This document shows positions 1 to 6,920 of a DNA stretch of 19,168 nucleotides, piece by piece (the first letter of the stretch is position 1; every line of letters starts with the position of its first letter). The position numbers were made by a program, and so were the translations under genes. This stretch comes from Deltaproteobacteria bacterium (GTDB lineage: Bacteria > Desulfobacterota > Syntrophia > Syntrophales > Smithellaceae), in the NCBI GenBank assembly GCA_019136325.1, contig JAGVUJ010000141.1:1-19168 (forward strand). The letters are read 5' to 3'. Below the pieces are notes generated by a model. That model did not search any database. It was given only the letters and a program-made list of their open reading frames with translations, and was not told where the DNA came from.

Positions 1-382
1 CCTCAGGAGAAGCTGATTGTTGATCAGCGTCAGTATTAATTTTCGCCATGGCTTCCTTTCCCAGCAGATAAGCGTCGATAATAGAGAGAATCCACAGCAG
101 AACCATGAGCATTAAAATAAAGATAAGAAGATAGACGTCTAAGGATTTTACCGCTTTTATTGCCACGTCGATGACAAGGCTTAAGGTCACGGCTCCTTTT
201 TTTACAGGAGTTGCTTTTAAAATATCCATCGCCGCCTGAATGATTGACCAGACAATCGATGCAATGCCTGATAGAAAAGCCGTGATGATCCAAAACCCTT
301 TTAAATATTTTTTTAAATAGATTTCTCCCCATCCCGGAAACAAAAGAGCGTTCAATAATATCGCTTTTGCAGTCAGGTTCAT
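1..382 (-). CDS. Small multi-pass membrane protein, C-terminus cut by window edge
   Basis: The frame gives 127 residues starting at ATG 380-382 and is still open at base 1. The start is firm because an in-frame TGA lies only four codons upstream. The N-terminus carries a hydrophobic stretch with the motif FPGWGEIYLKKYLKG (residues 15-29), which resembles the PGxGxxYxxxxxxG pattern of TM2/DUF5683-type small membrane proteins. Strong membrane segments are predicted at about 29-51 and 84-103, followed by a hydrophilic tail from about 108. The shine-dalgarno signal is weak (GAGAG). The gene begins 25 bases after the recJ stop on the same strand, so it is probably co-transcribed with recJ. The function is unknown. 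A longer open frame at 36-395 overlaps it, but that frame reads as a basic, Cys/His-rich peptide with no membrane or family character, and I take it for a shadow. Confidence 0.72.
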   Translation of the reverse strand, partial: MNLTAKAILLNALLFPGWGEIYLKKYLKGFWIITAFLSGIASIVWSIIQAAMDILKATPVKKGAVTLSLVIDVAIKAVKSLDVYLLIFILMLMVLLWILSIIDAYLLGKEAMAKINTDADQQSASPE

Positions 383-407
383 ATGTGTCTCTCATGGTCT
401 TGTCTGA

Positions 408-2147
408 TCAGGAAACAATATTGACATCTTTTATTTTCAACTGAATTTCCTGAGCGCCGTTCCAGTTGTTGATTTGAGGGGTGAAAACGATATCAAGGTT
501 GGCTCCGTTTAAAGAAGATAAATGTTTGCCCATGTTGAACCAGATGGAATCACGGGACGTTCCATTGCTGCTCATGCTCATTTTGAGATGATTATTGCCG
601 ACAATAATCATCGAGGAAACTTTTACGTTGTGTGCCAAAAGCAACGGCTCCGGGTTTTTGCTGCCGAAAGGAGCGAGGATTTCGATCTGGGCAAGAAAAT
701 CCTGGCTTAATTCTTCAATCGGGCATTCCGTATCGATTGTAATTTGAGAAGCGATTTCCGAAAATTCGGAAATGTTGCCGGTGATTTCATCCAACCGGGA
801 TGTGAATTGCTCAATGTTTTCCTCTCTGATGGAAATGCCCGCGGCATGATAGTGACCGCCGAAAGAAAGCAGGAGGTGTTCGCATTGTTGAATGCCTTTA
901 TAAATGTTGATTCCGGAAATGCTGCGACCGGAGCCTTTGCCGATGCCGTTATTGATGCTGATGACAAAAGCGGGGCGATTGAAGAGTTCAACAAGCCGTG
1001 ACGCGACGATGCCGATTACCCCGGGATGCCATTTATCGGAAGCAAAGACGAGGGAGTTCATGCCTGCAATGGCGTCGTCCTTGCCGATGATTTCCAGAAT
1101 GTCACTGAGAATCTTCTTTTCCATCAATTGACGATGACGATTGTAGGAATCAAGCTTTTCCGCAAGCAATCGGGCTTCCGCCGGATCATCCGTAAGCAGT
1201 AATTTGACCGCATCGGAAGGTGACGCTATTCTTCCGGCGGCATTGATTCTCGGAATAAGAGAGAAAGACGCTTTGAAGGAATCAATCGTCTGGTTGTCGA
1301 CGCCGCTGACTTCCTTGAGCGCTTTAATGCCCGGACGCCGGCCCTCGGTAATCAGTTCCAATCCGATTTTAGCGAAGATTCTGTTTTCGTCTGTAAGCGG
1401 CGCAATATCGCCGATTGTTCCCAGTGTAACAATATCCAGATATTCTCTCAAATTCGGATATTGATTGTTTTCCCAGAACCCTTCCTTGTTCAGCGAGCCG
1501 CGCAGAGCGATCAGAAAATTAAAAGCGATGCCCACTCCGGCCAGGCCTTTGAAGGGGAAAGAACAGTCTTTGCGGTTGGGATTGATGGCTGCAACCGCCG
1601 GAGGCAGTTCGCCGGATATCTCATGATGGTCCAGAACAATCGTATCAATGCCCAGGGACCGGGCATGGGCAATCTGTTCCACATCGGAGATTCCGCAATC
1701 GACCGTAATAATCAGGCTGACGCCGTTTTTTTTGAATTCGTTGATTGCCGATTCTTTTAAACCATATCCTTCCTGAATCCGGTCGGGAATATAAAAATCG
1801 ATGAGCGGAGTGATTTCCCGGATAAACTTGAGCAGAACGACAACGGAGGTGATGCCGTCGGCGTCGTAATCCCCGTAAATGACGATCTTTTCCTTATTGT
1901 GAATGGCTTTCAGGAGGCGCGCCACGCCTTTTTTCATGTCCGTCATTAAAAAAGGGCTGTGCAGATTGTTCAGTGAAGGCTGAAGATAGCGGCGCGCCGC
2001 TTCGATATCCCGGATTCCTCTGTTGATGAGAATTTGCGAGATAACCGGATGAATGCCGAATTCTTTGGTTAGTAAGAGTCCCGTACTTTTGTCGCCGGCT
2101 TCCTCGATTTTCCATTTTAAGGCCGGTAATTGTTTTTGCGTCGTCAT
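408..2147 (-). CDS. recJ: Single-stranded-DNA-specific exonuclease RecJ
   Basis: RecJ degrades single-stranded DNA 5' to 3' in the RecFOR recombination and mismatch/base-excision repair pathways, in the cytoplasm. The DHH phosphoesterase signature is complete: DYDADG at residues 93-98, a further metal-site Asp in the LIITVDCGI strand near 150, DHH at 173-175 and GD at 246-247. The DHHA1 nucleic-acid domain follows, with GGHYHAAG at 430-437, and then the C-terminal OB-like region. The 579 residues match the usual family length of about 570-580. I chose ATG 2145-2147, which is preceded by AGAAAG at 7 bases. The frame is open to a TTG at 2207 that would add 20 residues, but that TTG is the -35 box of a good promoter, and the added residues have no family character. 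The next gene downstream is a small membrane protein. Confidence 0.95.
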   Translation of the reverse strand: MTTQKQLPALKWKIEEAGDKSTGLLLTKEFGIHPVISQILINRGIRDIEAARRYLQPSLNNLHSPFLMTDMKKGVARLLKAIHNKEKIVIYGDYDADGITSVVVLLKFIREITPLIDFYIPDRIQEGYGLKESAINEFKKNGVSLIITVDCGISDVEQIAHARSLGIDTIVLDHHEISGELPPAVAAINPNRKDCSFPFKGLAGVGIAFNFLIALRGSLNKEGFWENNQYPNLREYLDIVTLGTIGDIAPLTDENRIFAKIGLELITEGRRPGIKALKEVSGVDNQTIDSFKASFSLIPRINAAGRIASPSDAVKLLLTDDPAEARLLAEKLDSYNRHRQLMEKKILSDILEIIGKDDAIAGMNSLVFASDKWHPGVIGIVASRLVELFNRPAFVISINNGIGKGSGRSISGINIYKGIQQCEHLLLSFGGHYHAAGISIREENIEQFTSRLDEITGNISEFSEIASQITIDTECPIEELSQDFLAQIEILAPFGSKNPEPLLLAHNVKVSSMIIVGNNHLKMSMSSNGTSRDSIWFNMGKHLSSLNGANLDIVFTPQINNWNGAQEIQLKIKDVNIVS

Positions 2148-2179
2148 GATACTGCTTTCTGGTTCCGTTTCTGGTTTAT

Positions 2180-2207
2180 ATAATATCAACGTCGTTTCCG
2201 GTGTCAA
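2180..2207 (-). promoter_or_regulatory. Sigma70-type promoter for recJ
   Basis: On the minus strand TTGACA (2202-2207, 6/6 match) is followed after 16 bases by TATTAT (2180-2185, 5/6). Transcription would begin near 2172-2174, about 25 bases before the recJ ATG at 2147. The element lies just after the stop of the upstream lipoprotein gene (2215), so recJ can be expressed independently of it. This is a sequence match only. Confidence 0.65.
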
Positions 2208-2214
2208 GCATTAG

Positions 2215-4137
2215 CTACTTTTTCTCGAAAATGATGTTTTTCAGTGATGATTCGTGCTTTTGCAGGTCGCCGGCAAATTTTTTAAATTCATCGATCTGAT
2301 CCAGCGGTATGGTGTGCTCCTCATTTTTCGATTCGATATAAACACGAAATTCTGTTCCTTTGAAACTGTATTTTTCTTTCCGGTACCGGAAAGGTTGATC
2401 AAACGTATAATTCGGCGGCAGTCTTTTTATTTTGAATCCGACCGGAAATTTATAAGAACTGCTTTCTATGGAAAAAACCGATTGCGCAAGGCTGACCGGA
2501 TATTTTCTCTCATTGGCGGCGGTGATGTCTCTGTAAGCATCCAGCGGAATGATGTTGGTAAGGACCATGGTTTCTTCATCCAGCACCTGAGCCAGGTTTT
2601 TGACGATGCCGGTCAGTTTAACGATAAAAGGAGTCCGGGTGTCGGAAAAACTGCCCAGTTCGAGTTCTTTGATCTCAATGCCCCGATTTTCAAAAAACTT
2701 CTTTCTCTGTTCCGGTGGAGCATATTTGAAGGAGTACCGGATGGCTTCAGCCGCTTTCCCGAAGAATTGATATGTGTAATCGATATCGGCGTTGCCTTCC
2801 CGGTTGATGTTATATTGAATATCCAGATGATAATAATCTTTTTTCGAATCGGGCGCCGGCGAGGTTACAAAGCGGTAGGAACCGTCTCCATTCATCAGAA
2901 AGACTTTGGTGGGAAGAACAAACGGAGGTGAATCATAAGACGCGGTTTCATTGGTTGCGTCCAGCCAGTAATATCTGCCCTGATCAGGAACAACGGCAAT
3001 GATGTGATTAAAAGCGTTCAAAGAAGGGATCGTTTCGTCGAAATATTTACCGTTGGCCGGAACAAGGGCCGGCATGCCGTCAATGCCGGCGATCTTCAGC
3101 ATCGTCAGAAGAAGAACGGTTTTATCTTTGCAGTCGCCGTAACGTTTTTCGAAAATTTCGAAAGCCTGATGAGGCTTATGGGTATGCGGTCCCAGCAGAA
3201 CCGCAATATATCTGATATTCTGGGACACGAAATTAAAAATGGCGTTAATTTTATCTGCTTTTGTTTTTTTGTCCGCAATGAGTTGCCTGGTGAAATTCTC
3301 CAACTCAGCGTTGGATTTCATCTGTTCTCTGAACAGAGTGATATACCACTTCGAAATGGTATCCCAACTGTCCAGCGTCCAGAAGGATATTTGAGAAAAA
3401 GTATCTCGATCGAGCAGGGAAGGCATTCTGGATTCCGGAATGATTTCTTTTTGTCTGGTGTTTATAAAGACGTACTTTTTCTTCCGGCCGAGAGGAGTGA
3501 TCCGGGGAGTGATGTCCGTTTTAAATTTTTTATATCGCAATTCGGTATCTGCCGGCAGCACGACTTCCAGAATGTCTTCTTCAATCGGAAAAAGATTTTG
3601 ACAGAAAAAAGTTTCCGAGTAGTCCCGGGACAAAACGGGCTTCAGATTTTGAATTTCATAGGCGAGTTCGATAATACAGCCGTCTTCCACGGCGGGCATG
3701 GTGAATTTTTTGACTTTGATGTCCGTGTAGAACTCATATCCGGAGTACTCCGAGGAGTCGATGATATCCCTCTTATCCAGAGCGATAATTTTCCCATCGG
3801 GTTTAATTGTATTGGCAAAAATAATTTTAACTTTCTGATAGCCTTCCCGGTATGAAATGGATTTGGATGCATACGTGCGGCCACGTTCGTTGAAAATTTT
3901 GATGCGGTCCAGATTTCTGGTGACACTGGTGCCGTCTTCGAATAATTCCACATAACTGTATGAATATAGCAGATCGGCTCCCGCGTTGGGGTGTTCCTGA
4001 GCCTGAGGAGCCGTGTTTAAAAAAGAAGAAACATCGTTTTCGGATATGCTTTTGATATGGGGGTTAATCGAAGAGCAGGATAAAATAAACAAAAAAAATA
4101 AATAAAATAATATCAATATATTACGAGGAAAGCGCAT
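2215..4137 (-). CDS. DUF3857 / transglutaminase-like lipoprotein
   Basis: This 640-residue protein has an N-terminal membrane stretch ending in a lipobox-like ILS-C (Cys21); Ser at +2 predicts outer-membrane sorting. Residues about 55-240 look like the DUF3857 beta-rich domain (features such as IKPDGKIIALD and VEDGCIIELAYE). Residues about 280-400 are a transglutaminase-like (papain-fold) domain with an apparent triad: Cys336 in RYGDCKDK, His378 in FNHII and Asp393 in WLDATNE. The C-terminal part, about 430-620, is beta-rich and has no name I recognise. Proteins of this architecture are usually periplasmic-facing and uncharacterised. The triad allows a peptidase or transamidase role, but the substrate is unknown. 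The start is supported by AAGGA six bases before the ATG and by a strong promoter at 4161-4189. recJ follows after 67 bases with its own promoter. Confidence 0.85.
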   Translation of the reverse strand: MRFPRNILILFYLFFLFILSCSSINPHIKSISENDVSSFLNTAPQAQEHPNAGADLLYSYSYVELFEDGTSVTRNLDRIKIFNERGRTYASKSISYREGYQKVKIIFANTIKPDGKIIALDKRDIIDSSEYSGYEFYTDIKVKKFTMPAVEDGCIIELAYEIQNLKPVLSRDYSETFFCQNLFPIEEDILEVVLPADTELRYKKFKTDITPRITPLGRKKKYVFINTRQKEIIPESRMPSLLDRDTFSQISFWTLDSWDTISKWYITLFREQMKSNAELENFTRQLIADKKTKADKINAIFNFVSQNIRYIAVLLGPHTHKPHQAFEIFEKRYGDCKDKTVLLLTMLKIAGIDGMPALVPANGKYFDETIPSLNAFNHIIAVVPDQGRYYWLDATNETASYDSPPFVLPTKVFLMNGDGSYRFVTSPAPDSKKDYYHLDIQYNINREGNADIDYTYQFFGKAAEAIRYSFKYAPPEQRKKFFENRGIEIKELELGSFSDTRTPFIVKLTGIVKNLAQVLDEETMVLTNIIPLDAYRDITAANERKYPVSLAQSVFSIESSSYKFPVGFKIKRLPPNYTFDQPFRYRKEKYSFKGTEFRVYIESKNEEHTIPLDQIDEFKKFAGDLQKHESSLKNIIFEKK

Positions 4138-4160
4138 AAATTATCCTTGCTTTTTTTTCA

Positions 4161-4189
4161 ATCATACCGTCTTTATCTTAGCACGTCAA
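4161..4189 (-). promoter_or_regulatory. Sigma70-type promoter for the DUF3857 lipoprotein gene
   Basis: On the minus strand TTGACG (4184-4189, 5/6) is followed after exactly 17 bases by TATGAT (4161-4166, 5/6). Transcription would start near 4154, about 17 bases before the ATG at 4137, leaving room for the AAGGA ribosome binding site. The divergent plus-strand gene starts at 4221 (or 4200), so this is a compact divergent regulatory region. I saw no equally good promoter on the plus strand. Confidence 0.7.
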
Positions 4190-4220
4190 ACTATTACTGT
4201 TGAAATATGGAAGATGCCGA

Positions 4221-4439
4221 ATGATAAAGAAATATTTTCAACTGGACCGCAAAAACATTGTGACGGTTCAATTTATCATTGAAGGTTATGAATCCATGGC
4301 GACGGTAACTACCATGGATTCACGGCAGGCGATCATTCGAATCTCAATCATGGCTGATTTTATCCCGGACATGGCCGCTTTGCTGGACTATTTGAAGATA
4401 AAATATAATATGAAAGAGGTTGCCGAGTATCACGGATAA
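4221..4439 (+). CDS. Small conserved protein, DUF4911-like
   Basis: The 72-residue soluble protein begins MIKKYFQLDRKNI and continues with a pattern I associate with DUF4911, a family of short uncharacterised proteins common in deltaproteobacteria: IIEGYESMATVTT, then a hydrophobic strand (IIRISI), then a helix ending in a leucine-rich LLDYLK. It probably forms a small alpha/beta fold. I chose ATG 4221, preceded by GGAAGA, over a TTG at 4200 that would add seven residues. The gene ends 26 bases before the PLC-like gene on the same strand, so the two probably form an operon. The family assignment is from memory of the pattern and is tentative; the biochemical role is unknown. Confidence 0.68.
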   Translation: MIKKYFQLDRKNIVTVQFIIEGYESMATVTTMDSRQAIIRISIMADFIPDMAALLDYLKIKYNMKEVAEYHG

Positions 4440-4465
4440 ATGGCTCCTGTGAAAATACATTCGTT

Positions 4466-5257
4466 ATGTTCATGCTGACTCACACATATTTCCTGCAGAA
4501 GATTTTAGGCCCCACGGGATTAAAAGAGACGGAGCCGGATGTCTTCGTTTACAATGTCGCTCCTGATTTACTGGCCATTCATCCTCAGATCACTTCCGCC
4601 AGAACTCACAATCTGCATCGATTTTTACAGGTGCCGGTGGAATACCCGAACGCCGCTTATGTAATTTATCATCTGCTGGTTGACGATCTTTCTCATTACG
4701 GGCATATCTGCTCCGATTATCAGGAGGAGTTCAATGTCAATTCCAGAGGATATTCGTATCTGAAAGGCAATCATTTGATAAAAACGATACAGGATTTGCA
4801 TGAAATCACCGGAAAAGACATTTCTTATCAGGATGCGGTTTATCACTCTCATTTAATCATTGAAATGATTTACGATCTGGTGATTGCAAACCATATCGAT
4901 CGTTTTAAAACAGTTGATATCCTGGTGGACGCGATAAAATACACTGAACAAAATAAAATGGATGAGTTTGTGCAAACTCTCCGCTGGTTATACGGTCTGG
5001 AGGAGCAGGAAATCAGAGACGTCATGAAAAACGCCGTATTTTTTATAACCCGGGAATCCATGAAACAAATCATGAATATGGAAGGCCGAATGAATCTTTA
5101 TAAGAATAAATTCGGCCTTCGGAGCAATAAACAATTAGATGATGGTTTAAAAGATTTGTTTAAGCGAGCTATGGATTTGATTAACGATGACGAATTGTTT
5201 TTTAAGGAAACCGTTCAAATCATAAAAGATTGCCACGGTCTTCCTTTTATCAGATAG
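4466..5257 (+). CDS. Zinc-dependent phospholipase C-like protein, predicted cytoplasmic
   Basis: This 263-residue, mostly helical protein has a spaced His/Asp/Glu pattern like that of the zinc-dependent phospholipase C family (Pfam Zn_dep_PLPC): His6, Asp34 in VAPD, His48 in RTHNLH, His69-x3-Asp73 and His77 in [13 protein letters not shown], and His129-x3-Glu133 in [11 protein letters not shown]. Bacillus cereus PLC uses the same order of ligands with HxxxD and HxxxE spacing. The secreted enzymes have a signal peptide and begin the mature chain with a Trp ligand; neither is present here, so the protein should be cytoplasmic and may not be a phospholipase. There is no clear ribosome binding site. 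ATG 4472 is an alternative start that still retains His6. The gene follows the DUF4911-like gene and ends overlapping rpmB tail to tail. Confidence 0.7.
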   Translation: MFMLTHTYFLQKILGPTGLKETEPDVFVYNVAPDLLAIHPQITSARTHNLHRFLQVPVEYPNAAYVIYHLLVDDLSHYGHICSDYQEEFNVNSRGYSYLKGNHLIKTIQDLHEITGKDISYQDAVYHSHLIIEMIYDLVIANHIDRFKTVDILVDAIKYTEQNKMDEFVQTLRWLYGLEEQEIRDVMKNAVFFITRESMKQIMNMEGRMNLYKNKFGLRSNKQLDDGLKDLFKRAMDLINDDELFFKETVQIIKDCHGLPFIR

Positions 5258-5447
5258 CCTTCTTCACAAATCCGGAACGAATACAACGCGTGCAGACTTT
5301 TACTTTTTTAATCGATCCGGTTTTTTCATCAATGCAGCGTAAGCTTTGCAGATTGGGATACCACACCGCCTTCTTTTTATTGTTGGCATGACTTACTGTA
5401 TTCCCGATTGACGGTTTCTTGCCGCATACTTCACAAATACGAGACAT
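5250..5447 (-). CDS. rpmB: Ribosomal protein bL28, zinc-binding (C+) form
   Basis: The 65-residue protein starts [12 protein letters not shown] and is a typical bL28 of the large ribosomal subunit. It has the zinc-ribbon pairs CxxC at residues 5-8 and 52-55, so it is the C+ version rather than the Cys-less paralogue some bacteria induce under zinc limitation. A near-perfect ribosome binding site (AGGAGG, 5456-5461) sits 8 bases before the ATG. The gene appears to be a single transcription unit: the PFK gene ends 153 bases upstream on the same strand, and the 3' end overlaps the convergent PLC-like gene by 8 bases (5250-5257). I saw no clear terminator at its end. Confidence 0.95.
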   Translation of the reverse strand: MSRICEVCGKKPSIGNTVSHANNKKKAVWYPNLQSLRCIDEKTGSIKKVKVCTRCIRSGFVKKAI

Positions 5448-5455
5448 TTTTAAAT

Positions 5456-5461
5456 CCTCCT
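5456..5461 (-). promoter_or_regulatory. Strong ribosome binding site of rpmB
   Basis: AGGAGG on the minus strand, 8 bases before the rpmB ATG. It is a full match to the anti-shine-dalgarno core, as expected for a highly translated ribosomal protein, and it fixes the start codon. Confidence 0.85.
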
Positions 5462-5600
5462 GAAAATGTGCGTCGTTACTAAACTATAAGCCATCATTTT
5501 GCAAGCATTTTTTCGTTAATGTTAAAAAAACAAAATTTTGCGGGGAAACAAGCGTCTTCGAAAAAAACGGACTTTCTTTTTAAATGCTTGATATCACGGG

Positions 5601-6917
5601 TTATGTCTTGGAATTACATCGGTTTTTCATTGATGCCGGTTGCCCGGTTGTTTCCATAACCCGCAGCCAGATATCGCTCCGAGGATCTATCTTTCTGCCG
5701 GAAGCGACCGCTTTCAGAGGAAGATGAACATATTCATCCTTCATCAAGCCGACCAGAATGCCTGTTTTCCCGGCCATTCCCGCATGTACGGCGTATTGTC
5801 CCAGCATGTTGCAGTAAATATCATCCGAAGCGTTTGAGGGAACCGAGCGGATTAAGTAGCTGGGTTCGATATATTTCAGGTTGATTTCCATAGTTTCTTT
5901 TTTGAAATAATTTTCAATCGCCTGTCTGAGATACAGGCCGATATCGAGCAGGCGGATGTTGCCCGAAGCATCTTTTTCAGAGGGAAGATTATTTTTTTTC
6001 AGTAAATCCTGACCGGCGCCTTCAGCGACAATAATAACGGCGTGCCCCCGTGAAGCCATGCGTTTTTTCAGCGCCGTTAAAAATCCATTTTTCCCTTCCA
6101 GGTCAAAGGGCACCTCCGGGATTAAAACAAAATTAACATCGCTTTGCGCCAGCGCTGCATAGGCTGCGATATGGCCGGAATGACGTCCCATGATTTTGAT
6201 CAGCCCGATGCCGTTGAACATTCCCCGCGCTTCCACATGTGCGCTTTTGATAGCTTCCGCCGCTTTTTCAATGGCCGTATCGAAGCCGAAAGATTTTTGA
6301 ATCAGATGAAGGTCGTTGTCAATGGTTTTAGGGATGCAGACCACGGCTATTTTGAGATGTCGCTTATTGATCTCGGCGGTTATTTTTTCCGCCGCACGAA
6401 TGGTGCCGTCGCCGCCAATGCAGAAAAGAATATTGATGTTTAATGTTGTAAGATAATCGACGATCACCCGGACATCCTGCGGACCGCGTGATGTGGAAAG
6501 GATGCTGCCTCCGAAACTGCCGATATCTTTCACAACCTCAGGAGAAAGGCGGATCAGTTCATGTTTAAAATCGGGATTTAATCCCCGCAGGCCGTATTTC
6601 ACACCGACAATGTTTTTTACGTTGTAATTGAAATACAACGCCGTTGTGATCGATCGGATAACGTCGTTAATTCCCGGACAAAGACCGCCGCAGGTGACAA
6701 TTGCTGCCTTTGTTTCGGCCGGATTGAAAAAGAGTTTATCCCGCGGACCGGCCAGTTCGACGGAAGGAGGCAAACCTTTTTTGTCAGTGACGGACAGATA
6801 GCTGTCCAGACGGGTGTTAAATAACAATTTTTTGTTGTCGTTAGTAAAATTGTCAATTTTAAGGGGAGATCTGAAGGTTCTTTTGCCCAGATGAGCAATG
6901 GAGAAATCATATCGCAT
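5601..6917 (-). CDS. pfkA: 6-phosphofructokinase, plant/trypanosome-type (ATP predicted)
   Basis: This enzyme phosphorylates fructose 6-phosphate to the 1,6-bisphosphate in glycolysis. The 438 residues include a roughly 70-residue N-terminal extension before TCGGLCPG (75-82), the form seen in plant and trypanosomatid PFKs rather than the 320-residue E. coli type. The phosphate-donor site reads GGDG (168-171); Gly at the second discriminating position favours ATP over pyrophosphate. The next motif is PKTIDND (196-202), with Lys197 where E. coli-type ATP enzymes have Gly. This Gly/Lys combination is known from ATP-using members of the long clade. The substrate motifs MGRHSG (243-248) and PEVPF (267-271) are intact. 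The start has GAGGAAG six bases upstream, inside the end of the flavoprotein gene, which stops only 3 bases before this ATG; the two are probably translationally coupled. Confidence 0.9.
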   Translation of the reverse strand: MRYDFSIAHLGKRTFRSPLKIDNFTNDNKKLLFNTRLDSYLSVTDKKGLPPSVELAGPRDKLFFNPAETKAAIVTCGGLCPGINDVIRSITTALYFNYNVKNIVGVKYGLRGLNPDFKHELIRLSPEVVKDIGSFGGSILSTSRGPQDVRVIVDYLTTLNINILFCIGGDGTIRAAEKITAEINKRHLKIAVVCIPKTIDNDLHLIQKSFGFDTAIEKAAEAIKSAHVEARGMFNGIGLIKIMGRHSGHIAAYAALAQSDVNFVLIPEVPFDLEGKNGFLTALKKRMASRGHAVIIVAEGAGQDLLKKNNLPSEKDASGNIRLLDIGLYLRQAIENYFKKETMEINLKYIEPSYLIRSVPSNASDDIYCNMLGQYAVHAGMAGKTGILVGLMKDEYVHLPLKAVASGRKIDPRSDIWLRVMETTGQPASMKNRCNSKT

Positions 6918-6920
6918 AAA

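Noticed and set aside
36..395. Minus-strand open frame of 119 residues at the left edge
   Set aside because: Its product is basic with scattered Cys/His and no family character. The overlapping frame from ATG 382 gives a convincing membrane protein with a known-type motif.
3004..3855. Plus-strand open frame of 283 residues opposite the DUF3857 gene
   Set aside because: It lies wholly antisense to a gene with clear domains, and its translation shows no motif or sensible start context. It is a shadow.
5462..5600. Promoter for rpmB and terminator for PFK
   Set aside because: TATAGT and TTGCAA are present on the minus strand, but only about 10 bases apart, and other pairings score poorly. Possible stems after the PFK stop are nearly all A-T. 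No confident call is possible.
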